Assembly (NCBI GenBank): GCA_046757725.1
Contig: JBHHYU010000047.1
Span: forward strand, 1-22,344
Length of the DNA stretch: 22,344 bases
Source of the DNA: JBHHYU01 sp046757725
Lineage (GTDB): Bacteria; Desulfobacterota; Binatia; UBA9968
Direction: 5' to 3'
Both the position numbers and the translations under genes were made by a program. The stretch's first letter is position 1. Every line of letters starts with the position of its first letter. This document shows, one piece after another, positions 7,057 to 14,836 of this stretch. The notes under the pieces were generated by a model. It was not told the DNA's origin. It made no database searches and saw only the letters and a program-made list of their open reading frames with translations.

Positions 7057-8982
7057 ATGTCACCGAGGTATCGGTTTGCAGTGAAACGAGCGAGCGAAGT
7101 TAGGCCTAATCCCGTGGATGTCGAAATGGAGCAGTTTAAGAAAATACTTATTCCGATTACCGACCCTCTCCATGCCCTCGCCTACCTCAAGCTTGGAGTA
7201 GCCCTGCTCCCGCCGGACGGAAAGATTCTCGTATTGGGGGTGGTTCGTATCCCTAGGGAGGACTCACTCAGTGAGGGGGCGGAACAAGCGATTCGGACCC
7301 GTGGTGTTTTGGAGGAGTTGAAGGTTCATTTCCCCGGCGGAAGAATTGAATTAAAGACCCTTGTGCGGGTATCCCACTTACTCTCAGAGGGAATTACAGA
7401 AACCGCACGGGAAGAGCGCTGTGATCTGCTGTTGTTACCCTGGAAAGGTTACACGGCCTCTGAGGACAGACTCTTCGGGGCTACCATCGACCGGCTCTTG
7501 GAACAACCTCCCTGTAGGGTCGTTATCGCACGGATAGACGATCTCCCCGCTTGTGAGCATATCCTACTGCCAGTTCGTGGCGGGCCGTACGCAGAGTTTG
7601 CCCTGGACACGGCATGTCGACTGGCCCTGTCGTTCCAAGCGGAGGTAACGGTTCTGCACTGTGAGCCAACCATTACAGAGTCGGAGTTCAGCGATCTCCC
7701 ATACCGTTCATTTCTCCGAAAACTGCATTTATACCCTCCGGTCAAACGACTTCTGACAGTTCAGGGTGATCCTTATGATGCCATAATTGAGGAAACCAAA
7801 GGACACGACCTATTCCTCTTAGGAGCAGGCGCTGGCACGGAACCGACGGCATCCTTTTTAGGACCTTTGGTCGAAACTATCGCCAGGAAGAGCCAGAAAC
7901 CGTTACTTGTGTTGAAGACGCCTGAGCCTTATGTTCTGCCGGTTCAGCCGGATACGGCAGAAACCCCGAAACCTCTTTCCGAAAGGGTAGACAAGTGGTT
8001 TGCCGAGAATACGTTCCACCGAAAAGAGTTTGATGAAATCAAAACACTCGTTGATTTGAAAGTGAAACAGGGATTGACCATTAGTTTGGGACTTCCTGCA
8101 TTGAATGAAGCCGAGACCATCGGAAAAATCATTCGTACCGTTAGAAACAAGCTGCTGAAAAAGATGCCCCTTCTGGATGAAGTGGTGCTCATTGACTCCG
8201 GTTCTACGGACGACACGGTGAAGATTGCGGAGGATCTCGGGTTGCAGGTATATCTGCATCAAGAGATTCTACCGCAATATGGTGCTTACCGGGGCAAGGG
8301 CGAGGCCCTGTGGAAGAGCCTCCATGTCTTAAAAGGGGATCTGGTTGTCTGGATAGACACGGACATTAAAAATATCCACCCAGGCTTTGTGTATGGGATC
8401 CTCGGTCCTTTGCTTAAGGAACCGGAGATTCAGTACATCAAAGGTTTCTATCGTCGGCCGATCAAGATCGAGGGGAAGACATATACGGAAGGAGGCGGAA
8501 GGGTTACGGAGCTCACGGCTCGGCCTCTCCTTAATATCTTTTTCCCGGAACTCTCTGGTATCATTCAACCTTTGGCCGGTGAATATGGTGGTCGTAGAGA
8601 AGCCCTTGAGCGTGTCCCATTCTTTTCCGGCTACGGGGTCGAGACTGGGCTCCTCATCGATATCTTCAGCCAGTTCGGCCTGCGCGCCATTGCTCAGGTC
8701 GACTTAGAGGAGCGGATCCACCGGAACCAGCCTCTATCTGCTTTGACTCAGATGGCCTTTGCCATTATCCATGTATTCGTCCAGCGATTGGAAGAGAAGA
8801 GCCGCATCAAATTGTTAGAGGAAGTCAATAAGAGCATGAAGCTCATTAAACGCGAGCATAGAACTTACGCTTTGGAAGTCAAGGAGATTCAAGACCATGA
8901 GCGTCCACCGATGATCTCCATTCCTGAATATCAAATGCAACGGCGTAAAATCCGGTCCAACAAAATTTCGGCACTCCGTTGA
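7057..8982 (+). CDS. gpgS: USP-USP-glucosyl-3-phosphoglycerate synthase fusion
   Basis: This 641-residue protein has three parts. Residues about 24-160 and 165-288 are two universal-stress-protein folds (each opening like FKKILIPI and CEHILLPVRGG). The second keeps a loose nucleotide-loop GAGAGTEPTASFLGP (256-269 region); the first is more degenerate. Residues about 310-585 are a GT81-type GT-A glycosyltransferase with LPALNEAETIG (346-356), DSGSTDD (390-396), GKGEALWKSL (413-422), the metal-binding DTD (434-436), TEGGGRVTELTARPLL (477-492), QPLAGEYGGRREAL (504-517), GYGVETG (525-531) and HRNQ (555-558), matching GpgS. It should transfer glucose from an NDP-glucose to 3-phosphoglycerate. The start at 7057 has AAGGA ten bases upstream; the ATG at 7126 would give a typical USP start but lacks a clear ribosome site. 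The next gene overlaps its stop. Confidence 0.88.
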   Translation: MSPRYRFAVKRASEVRPNPVDVEMEQFKKILIPITDPLHALAYLKLGVALLPPDGKILVLGVVRIPREDSLSEGAEQAIRTRGVLEELKVHFPGGRIELKTLVRVSHLLSEGITETAREERCDLLLLPWKGYTASEDRLFGATIDRLLEQPPCRVVIARIDDLPACEHILLPVRGGPYAEFALDTACRLALSFQAEVTVLHCEPTITESEFSDLPYRSFLRKLHLYPPVKRLLTVQGDPYDAIIEETKGHDLFLLGAGAGTEPTASFLGPLVETIARKSQKPLLVLKTPEPYVLPVQPDTAETPKPLSERVDKWFAENTFHRKEFDEIKTLVDLKVKQGLTISLGLPALNEAETIGKIIRTVRNKLLKKMPLLDEVVLIDSGSTDDTVKIAEDLGLQVYLHQEILPQYGAYRGKGEALWKSLHVLKGDLVVWIDTDIKNIHPGFVYGILGPLLKEPEIQYIKGFYRRPIKIEGKTYTEGGGRVTELTARPLLNIFFPELSGIIQPLAGEYGGRREALERVPFFSGYGVETGLLIDIFSQFGLRAIAQVDLEERIHRNQPLSALTQMAFAIIHVFVQRLEEKSRIKLLEEVNKSMKLIKREHRTYALEVKEIQDHERPPMISIPEYQMQRRKIRSNKISALR

Positions 8983-9803
8983 AACCGTCCCAGCTCGTTA
9001 TTATCACTGACTTGGACGGGACCCTTCTGGACCAGAAAACATACAGCTACAAAGCTAGTTTGCCGGTAATCGAGAAGCTTAAATCTTTGCGGATACCTCT
9101 GATCCTCTGTTCCAGTAAGACTCAAAGCGAGATCGTTTTTCTGTGGCAGGAATTAGGATTGAAGGATCCCTTTATCTCTGAGAACGGAGGGGCTATTTAT
9201 CTTCTACCGAACTATTTTTCCTTTTCGATCCAAGGTTTGGAATTTATCGACGGATGGGCGGTTATAACCTTCGGCACCAAAGTTTCTGCCTTACGTCGCA
9301 CGCTTACTGCAGCAGCTAAACGTTCTTGTGTCAGGATTCGATCCTTTGGTTCCATGGGACCGGGTGAGATCTCTGAATTGACAGGCCTGAGCAAAGAGCA
9401 GGCTGCCCTAGCCCGGAAGCGCGAATTCGACGAGCCGTTTATCGTCGAAGAAGGAGGTTCGGACTGCCTCATCAGTACATTAAGAGCGAGCGGAATGGAG
9501 GTGATCCAGGGAGGAGAATTTTTTCACGTGACAGGCGGTCATGACAAGGGAAATGCAGTGAAGGCCCTTCTTGATCTTTTCCGCCGGTCTCGTCCCGAGC
9601 TTTTAACCGTGGGGTTAGGAAACTCGGCCAATGATCTGCCATTCCTCACTCAAGTCGATATCGCTGTATTAGTCAGAAACATCGATGGTTCCTATAATCA
9701 TGAGGCCGGCGATAAGATCCGGCACATCAAACGGACTCAAAAGAGTGGCACCGCTGGATGGCGGGAAGCCGTTGAAGAAATTCTAGCAGACGTTGCGTCG
9801 TGA
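8979..9803 (+). CDS. mpgP: Mannosyl/glucosyl-3-phosphoglycerate phosphatase (HAD)
   Basis: This 274-residue HAD-superfamily IIB phosphatase removes the phosphate from glycosyl-3-phosphoglycerate, giving the free glycosylglycerate. Motif I is DLDGTLLD (11-18) with Asp11 as nucleophile and Asp13 as acid/base. Motif II is in LCSSKTQSEI (43-52), the family ENGGAIY follows at 68-74, Lys190 lies in HDKGNAVKALLDLF, and the metal-binding motif is GNSANDLPFL (214-223). Sequence family is MpgP/YedP, but coupling to GpgS implies glucosyl-3-phosphoglycerate is the physiological substrate (GpgP role). The start codon is TTG and overlaps the synthase stop as TTGA with no Shine-Dalgarno, so translation must depend on termination-reinitiation. 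The gene is convergent with the cyclase gene. Confidence 0.88.
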   Translation: MKPSQLVIITDLDGTLLDQKTYSYKASLPVIEKLKSLRIPLILCSSKTQSEIVFLWQELGLKDPFISENGGAIYLLPNYFSFSIQGLEFIDGWAVITFGTKVSALRRTLTAAAKRSCVRIRSFGSMGPGEISELTGLSKEQAALARKREFDEPFIVEEGGSDCLISTLRASGMEVIQGGEFFHVTGGHDKGNAVKALLDLFRRSRPELLTVGLGNSANDLPFLTQVDIAVLVRNIDGSYNHEAGDKIRHIKRTQKSGTAGWREAVEEILADVAS

Positions 9804-9894
9804 ATTGCTTGGGTCGGTAGCGGGTTTATGCGATGGTCATGGATACGGACGAGATCAAGCGGAACCTTGCTGCCACTGCATTTTGTTAGCTGGC

Positions 9895-11112
9895 CTACTC
9901 AGGTTTCGTCTCTTGCTGTGAGCCCGGTAGTCTTGCTTTTAATTTCGCCTTGTTGGGGGGTTTATTTTTTACAGAGAGCTTGACCCTAGAGGGAGTTACC
10001 TCTTTCAAGGTGAGATCCTTTGGGTAGCGAATGTTCTGTTCGGAGACCCTGAAGGTCCGGCGACCCCATTGTGCCAGGGACACATCGATGGTGGCCGCGA
10101 GTTTTTTCTTGTCAAGGAAATAAAAACCTCGCCTGGGCCCGGTAAGAGTCACCTGAACCTCCGGGGGTTCGACTTCCTCGAGGACTAATCCGGGTGCTAA
10201 GTTGTCCACCTGGATGTGAATCGGATAGGTGATCTGGGCTAGTTTTGAGCCTGCGACAAAGAGAATCCAAAGCCCGATAGCAAGTAAGAGGGAAACCATA
10301 TTCACTATCCAGTTCTCTCTGAGAAACTTTGTGGATAACTTTTTCGAACCCGGGGGAGGAGACTTCTCATTGAGAAATTCCTGGAGCAACGATTTTAGTA
10401 GCGGCAGATTATCCACTTCCTTAAGCTGTCCGTATCTTGCGACTGAAATCCGTCCTCGTTCCTCGGAGACCACTAGACACAGGGCGTCTGTTAGTTCCGC
10501 CAGACCTAATGCTGCGCTGTGGCGCGTGCCGACGCGGGACAGTTGCTGAAAGTCCTTGGAGAGTGGCAAGTGGACGGCGAAACGATCAATCCGATCCTTC
10601 TCGATAATGACAGCACCGTCATGTCCAGGCGAATGGATATCAAAAACGCTTTTGAGTAATGGCTCACTAAGGCGGCCGCCTAACGCGATTCCCCCCTCGA
10701 TGTGTCTCCCTATGGGCTGGTGTCCGGGAATAACGATAAGAGCGCCGATTCGGTCTCTTGCAAAATCAGCGAGGGTTTTTACCAGGGTATCCAACACCCC
10801 GTATTGCTGTTCCCGGACGGTTCTTCTGAGGCTCCATACTGCGATCCTTTCGAAGAACTGGCGGAGTTCTTCCTGGAAAATTACGACAATGATAATCAAG
10901 AGGATGGCAAAGAAGCCCTGAAAGATCCAAGCGGTTAGTTGAAGTCCGAACTGCCGGGCGAGGAGATAAATTAACCCAAGGATAAAAATGCCTATGAGTA
11001 CAAATGCAGCACGTGTTCTTTTTATCCAGACAATGGCAGTACAGAGTAAAACCGCCACAAAGATTATATCTATGATGTCTGTAAACCCAATTTGCAGAAA
11101 CCCAAACGTCAT
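9895..11112 (-). CDS. cdaA: Diadenylate cyclase CdaA fused to YbbR-like domain
   Basis: The protein condenses two ATP into c-di-AMP at the membrane. The 405 residues hold three N-terminal membrane helices (about 11-29, 36-52, 60-79), then the DAC (DisA_N) domain at about 95-245 with DGA (165-167) in HDGAVII and GTRHSAALG (195-203). A further membrane helix spans about 267-287, followed by one YbbR-like beta domain (about 290-382) predicted to lie outside the cytosol, and a basic Lys/Pro-rich tail. In Firmicutes the YbbR regulator (CdaR) is usually a separate gene next to cdaA; here both are one chain. The canonical RHR motif reads RHS (Ser199). The start at 11112 has GAGGGAG nine bases upstream. 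No glmM is nearby. Confidence 0.87.
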   Translation of the reverse strand: MTFGFLQIGFTDIIDIIFVAVLLCTAIVWIKRTRAAFVLIGIFILGLIYLLARQFGLQLTAWIFQGFFAILLIIIVVIFQEELRQFFERIAVWSLRRTVREQQYGVLDTLVKTLADFARDRIGALIVIPGHQPIGRHIEGGIALGGRLSEPLLKSVFDIHSPGHDGAVIIEKDRIDRFAVHLPLSKDFQQLSRVGTRHSAALGLAELTDALCLVVSEERGRISVARYGQLKEVDNLPLLKSLLQEFLNEKSPPPGSKKLSTKFLRENWIVNMVSLLLAIGLWILFVAGSKLAQITYPIHIQVDNLAPGLVLEEVEPPEVQVTLTGPRRGFYFLDKKKLAATIDVSLAQWGRRTFRVSEQNIRYPKDLTLKEVTPSRVKLSVKNKPPNKAKLKARLPGSQQETKPE

Positions 11113-11398
11113 CTTAAGACTCCCTCTTTAAAAGGCTTTAGTTCGAAGCTAACTATTCTTTTAACATAGAGGAAAGGAGAGTGAAACAAAGGCATTCGAC
11201 CCAGGAAGCGTCCTTGAATGCGATTGAGCATGGGTATGAATTTATGTTATTTTTGTACGGTGTGGGTATGGGTACCTAGGGGTGAGGGAAACGACAGGAA
11301 AAAGAAATGCCAAGCGACGGAGTTCGGTACGGGTTTGTAGCTGGCCGAGAAAGAGAGGCAACGCCTTTCAAGAAACGTATCGGAGTAGAGCACGGAAA

Positions 11399-12259
11399 AT
11401 GAATCCCCCTGACTGTAAATCATTGCTTTTACCCGGGCTTTTAGTGGTTTTTCTGCTTCAATCTTGCGCTCAGCTGAGCGAATATGGTCTTTCTTTGCCG
11501 AGCTCGAGTCGGCCTTCACGGAGAGTGCTGCCCTCTTCATCCCTTCCTCCCGCCCCACCAAGGAGGCCAGGGCCGCAACGACCAGTACTATCCAAGAGGA
11601 CAATCCAGGAACAGAAACTAGAAGACGGTTCTTCCAGCCAACGCAGCGTATCGAGTCTGCCACTCCATGGAACAAGTTCCGGGACCTCTCCCGCCTCACG
11701 CAATAAACCATCACCAACGAGAAAGATCCTGGAAAAGGATCTCATCAGTGAAACGGATCTTGGAGGGATCACCTCGGAAAGGCAGCCATCCATAGGGGAG
11801 GAGGACTTAATCCCCGTTCAGGGTGAGGAGCCTGTTGCATCTCAGCGGGGAGAACCAACCCTTATGGCTATGATTAGCCCGCAAACGCCGCCACAACGGG
11901 CGGCATCCCTTCGTCTGGCCGAGAAAGGAAGACAACTACTTGAATCTAAGGAGTTCGAAAAAGGTTTATCCGTACTCGAGAAGTCCATTACCATCGATTC
12001 GACGAATCGCTATGGATATTACTTTCTAGCGCAGGCTCACTACTTTTTGACTCACTATCGCCAGTCACTTAATTTTCTAGGAAGCGTAGAATCGAAATTT
12101 ACTGAAGAGCCCCGTTGGTTGGCGCGGGTTTTTGCTCTGCGCGGAAAAAATTACCAAGCCCTGGGTTTTCCGGGGAAGGCAGATGTCAGTTATATCAAAG
12201 CACTAAAACTCGATCCCCATAATCGAGTAGCGTTCGAACGACTAACGGAGATCCGATAG
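11399..12259 (+). CDS. TPR-repeat lipoprotein
   Basis: This 286-residue product has a hydrophobic signal (residues 8-20) ending in LLQSC, a lipobox with Cys23 as the likely lipidated residue. A long Ser/Pro/Arg-rich low-complexity spacer (about 30-160) is followed by two or three tetratricopeptide-like helices pairs at about 168-275 (AEKGRQLLESKEFEKGLSVL, YGYYFLAQAHYF and YIKALKLDPHNRVAFERL). It is probably an outer-membrane-attached scaffold. I chose the ATG at 11399 because an earlier start (11282) would bury the signal under 39 basic residues. The ribosome site is weak. The gene is divergent from the cyclase gene and convergent with the TonB-domain gene. The specific partner is unknown. 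Confidence 0.72.
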   Translation: MNPPDCKSLLLPGLLVVFLLQSCAQLSEYGLSLPSSSRPSRRVLPSSSLPPAPPRRPGPQRPVLSKRTIQEQKLEDGSSSQRSVSSLPLHGTSSGTSPASRNKPSPTRKILEKDLISETDLGGITSERQPSIGEEDLIPVQGEEPVASQRGEPTLMAMISPQTPPQRAASLRLAEKGRQLLESKEFEKGLSVLEKSITIDSTNRYGYYFLAQAHYFLTHYRQSLNFLGSVESKFTEEPRWLARVFALRGKNYQALGFPGKADVSYIKALKLDPHNRVAFERLTEIR

Positions 12260-12291
12260 GTTCGCTGATTCAAATCCTGGTGGACATCAGG

Positions 12292-13110
12292 TTATTTTCT
12301 GGGTTCCATTCGGTCATGGGGATTTTCCAGAACGTAGTTGAACGTGAATTCAATAGTCATCCGCTTCTGCTCGAGCTGGTCAGGGATACGGTGAAAAGGC
12401 GCCGCGGCTTTCACTGCCCTGATAGCCTCTTGGTCCATCGAGATATTTCCTGAAGAGTATAGAATATGCACATTCCCTAACTGCCCATCTTTAAGGATAG
12501 TAAACTCTACCTTGACTTTTCCTTCGGCCTTAACTTGGCTAGCCTTTTCTGGATAGTTCCAAACACGCACGATACCCCTTTTTACCCCTGCGATGTAAGC
12601 GGTATTTTGCGATTCCAATGCGTCGCGGGGCGCTTGGTCTTTCCGCTGATCTTTGACTCGGTTCTTAACTTGCTTGAGGGCCTCGCGAATAAGCGCCTCC
12701 CTTTTGTCAATTGAGATCTTCTGCACCTCTCCTGCCTGTAACAGGATCTTATCGATCTGTTGGCGGGTAGTGGTTATGCCATTTTGGTATGCGATAACCC
12801 TATATCTGACTAATGCCTGGCGATAGTATTTGAGGGCCTCTCCGGTATTTCCCTGTCCACGGTAGATCTCTGCTATATTATTAAGAGCGATCGCTGCGAG
12901 CAGATTTTGCTCTGCTTGTTCGGCTACCAGCCTGGACTCTTGGAGCATTTTTATTGCTTCAACGCGTTTTCCTGTCCGGGCCATACCTCGGGCTTTAAGA
13001 ATCAATTGGAACGCATCGTTGCCATAGTCGGCATGGGCGGGGACATTTACCAAAAGCCATAGCAAACCAAGGAAGTATAGGTTTAGACGGTGGGTCAGGC
13101 GCTGCTTCAT
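12292..13110 (-). CDS. Periplasmic TPR protein with TonB C-terminal domain
   Basis: This 272-residue protein has a Sec signal peptide (hydrophobic 11-23, likely cut after AHA27), a helical TPR-like region (about 30-130, with ALNNIAEIYRGQGNTGEALKYYRQAL), a charged linker (about 130-170) and a TonB C-terminal domain (about 174-262, YPEKASQVKAEGKVKVEFTI and DGQLGNVHILYSSG). Unlike classical TonB there is no uncleaved N-terminal anchor and no Pro-Glu/Pro-Lys spacer, so energy coupling to ExbBD is doubtful. A protein-interaction or peptidoglycan-linked role is as likely. The ATG at 13110 is set by the signal peptide; an 82-codon upstream extension overlaps the divergent gene. The ribosome site is weak. 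Confidence 0.78.
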   Translation of the reverse strand: MKQRLTHRLNLYFLGLLWLLVNVPAHADYGNDAFQLILKARGMARTGKRVEAIKMLQESRLVAEQAEQNLLAAIALNNIAEIYRGQGNTGEALKYYRQALVRYRVIAYQNGITTTRQQIDKILLQAGEVQKISIDKREALIREALKQVKNRVKDQRKDQAPRDALESQNTAYIAGVKRGIVRVWNYPEKASQVKAEGKVKVEFTILKDGQLGNVHILYSSGNISMDQEAIRAVKAAAPFHRIPDQLEQKRMTIEFTFNYVLENPHDRMEPRK

Positions 13111-13181
13111 AGTTAATGCTTTTTCCCGAGCACTTAGAAAAAGGATAAAACTGTTTAGGGACAGGGTCAAGTGACGAGGTC

Positions 13182-13190
13182 GGGGGGGGG
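13182..13190. repeat. Run of nine G between divergent genes
   Basis: A (G)9 homopolymer lies in the 175-base region between the TonB-domain gene and the kinase-like gene. Such tracts can slip during replication and vary promoter spacing. Just before it, CTGT-TTAGGG-ACAG (about 13151-13164) is a small inverted repeat. Confidence 0.5.
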
Positions 13191-13285
13191 TTGGACTGAA
13201 GCAATAAACTATGCTAGAGGTTGGGTGAAAATATCCTTTTCTAATATTACTTGCCCTGAGATCGGGTGATGAGGGAGGTAAAGTT

Positions 13286-14104
13286 ATGCCTATTATCACG
13301 ATTTCCCGAGGTGCGTTTAGCGGTGGACGGGTTCTGGCGGAAAAGGTTGCCTCCACTTTAGGTTACCGCTGTGTAGACCGAGAAGTTATTGTTGAAGCGA
13401 GTCAGCGGTATGGGGTGCCCGAGGCGAAGTTTGTTGAAATACTTGAGAGTGCGCCCCACTGGTGGGAACGATGGCGCGAGAGTTTACGCCTTTACCGTAT
13501 AGTCCTCGAGGCCGCAATGTGTGAAGTTGCCCAAGGGGACAAACTGGTTTATCACGGCCATGCAGGTCAGGAACTGTTACCGGGCATCCGCCATGTTTTA
13601 AAAGTTCATCTCACCGCTCCAATGGCCTATCGCGTTCAACAAGTCCAAAGCCGGCAAGGGCTTAATGCAGACGCCGCCATCCAATACATCGAAGAGGTGG
13701 ATAAAGCTCGGTCGAAGCGGTTACACACGATTTTTGGCACCAATTGGCGAGACCCTAGCCGTTACGACCTCGTGCTGAATCTTGCCCAGATGAGTCTAGA
13801 TACGGCATCCCATCTCATCGTGGAAGCGGTTCGGCAGGAGGATTATCAACTAACCCCGGCTTCCGAACAGGCATTTAAAGACTTGACGATCACTGCGCGG
13901 GTGCAGGCTGCGCTTATCATCATGCCGAAGACGCGTAATCTGACCATCAACGTGCGAGTCGAGCATGGAGAAGTTTATGTGTCAGGTATCCTTGCCCAAT
14001 CAGAGCTTGAACAAACCATAACTAGTATCGTTGCAGGGGTTCCTGGAGTCACAAAAGTTGTTGCCGAGTTCGAATCACCACCTGTGGAATATATGTATCC
14101 GTAG
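13286..14104 (+). CDS. Cytidylate kinase-like protein with BON domain
   Basis: This 272-residue protein opens with PIITISRGAFSGGRVLAEKVA (residues 2-22), the modified P-loop of the cytidylate-kinase-like family, followed by helices and VYHGHAGQELLPGIRHVLKVHLTAP (about 88-112) and a lid-like basic segment SKRLHTIFGTNWRDPSRYDL (143-162), typical of the family. Residues about 197-264 form a BON domain (TITARVQAALIIMP, VEHGEVYVSGIL, VPGVTKVVAEFE), normally associated with membrane or ligand binding. There is no signal peptide. The start is strongly supported by GGGAGGTAAAGTT before ATG. It is unlikely to be the housekeeping cytidylate kinase. The nucleotide substrate is unknown and a regulatory ATP/GTP-binding role is possible. 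Confidence 0.8.
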   Translation: MPIITISRGAFSGGRVLAEKVASTLGYRCVDREVIVEASQRYGVPEAKFVEILESAPHWWERWRESLRLYRIVLEAAMCEVAQGDKLVYHGHAGQELLPGIRHVLKVHLTAPMAYRVQQVQSRQGLNADAAIQYIEEVDKARSKRLHTIFGTNWRDPSRYDLVLNLAQMSLDTASHLIVEAVRQEDYQLTPASEQAFKDLTITARVQAALIIMPKTRNLTINVRVEHGEVYVSGILAQSELEQTITSIVAGVPGVTKVVAEFESPPVEYMYP

Positions 14105-14169
14105 CCAAAAAAATCACGCGAGGTCATGAAAGTTTGTGAGAAACCGGGGAAAAGGGAGTGTGTGATAAT

Positions 14170-14694
14170 TCAACTGACAGCTGCGCCCGCCGGTCGGGTG
14201 ATTCTTCTCATGCGAATCGTAAGCCAGTTCCATTGGTCGGGGTAACGACGTATGAGATTCTCTAGGTAACCAACGACTCGCTGAGTATTGTTCGCGATAT
14301 CTGCCGATAAACTTCCATTCCGTGTCAGCGTCATTTCAGGCTCAATGATGAGATGCAGTTTTCCCTCATAGGTTCTGACAACGTATACCGGTACTACGGG
14401 CGCCCCAGACCGAAGGGCGAGACTGACGGGTCCCCGCGCAGAGCAGACTCGCTGGCCGAACAAGCGGGAGTCGACCTTCCCTCTTTTAAGATTGTCGGCC
14501 AGGATAAAGACGATCTCGTTTTTCCGTAGGACATGAAGGATTCGCTTGACAGCCATTCGTCGGGGAATCGATAGAATAATCTTTTGGTGGAAATTGGGGA
14601 GGAATCGGCTGATCGTGGCTCTTACCCGGGGGTCGCGAGGGATGCGAAATAGGCTGTGGACCGGATAACCATCTAAGCCCAACCGTGTACCCAC
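14170..14694 (-). pseudogene. N-terminally truncated lipid A acyltransferase (HtrB/LpxL family)
   Basis: The frame encodes the C-terminal 174 residues of an inner-membrane lysophospholipid/lipid A acyltransferase. GLDGYPVHSLFRIPRDPRV, ILADNLKRGKVDSRLFGQ, GPVSLALRSGAPVVPVYVVR and YPDQWNWLTIRMR match the order seen in this family of about 300 residues. The N-terminal membrane helix and the catalytic HxxxxD(E) motif that should come just before GTRLGL are missing: the same frame meets a TAG ten codons upstream of the GTG at 14694. A neighbouring frame (about 14697-14775) carries VVLPFEEP and NDQRDFAS, which may be a shifted remnant. Only 142 bases separate it from the dehydratase gene upstream, too few for the lost half. 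I judge it a broken gene. Activity is not expected. Confidence 0.68.
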
Positions 14695-14836
14695 TGGCGA
14701 AGTCTCGCTGGTCGTTATTATCTACTGGGTTTGCAGGCTCCTCGAATGGCAGCACAACTATTTGCCGGGCTTCCACACAAGTTACCGCCCATTGCCTTCC
14801 GCCTCAATGAGGTTTTCGTCCTGATGCGTAGTCCGT

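Noticed and set aside
10330..10414. A perfect DnaA box (TTATCCACA on the minus strand at 10330-10338) and a near match about 70 bases away
   Set aside because: Both lie inside the cyclase coding region, there are only two, and no dnaA/dnaN genes or A+T-rich unwinding region are present.
13110..13356. An 82-codon upstream extension of the TonB-domain gene
   Set aside because: It overlaps the divergent kinase-like gene and would hide an excellent signal peptide beginning at 13110.
14486..14776. A 96-codon minus-strand frame overlapping the acyltransferase remnant
   Set aside because: Most of it is an out-of-frame shadow of the acyltransferase; only its first part may be a shifted remnant of the same broken gene.
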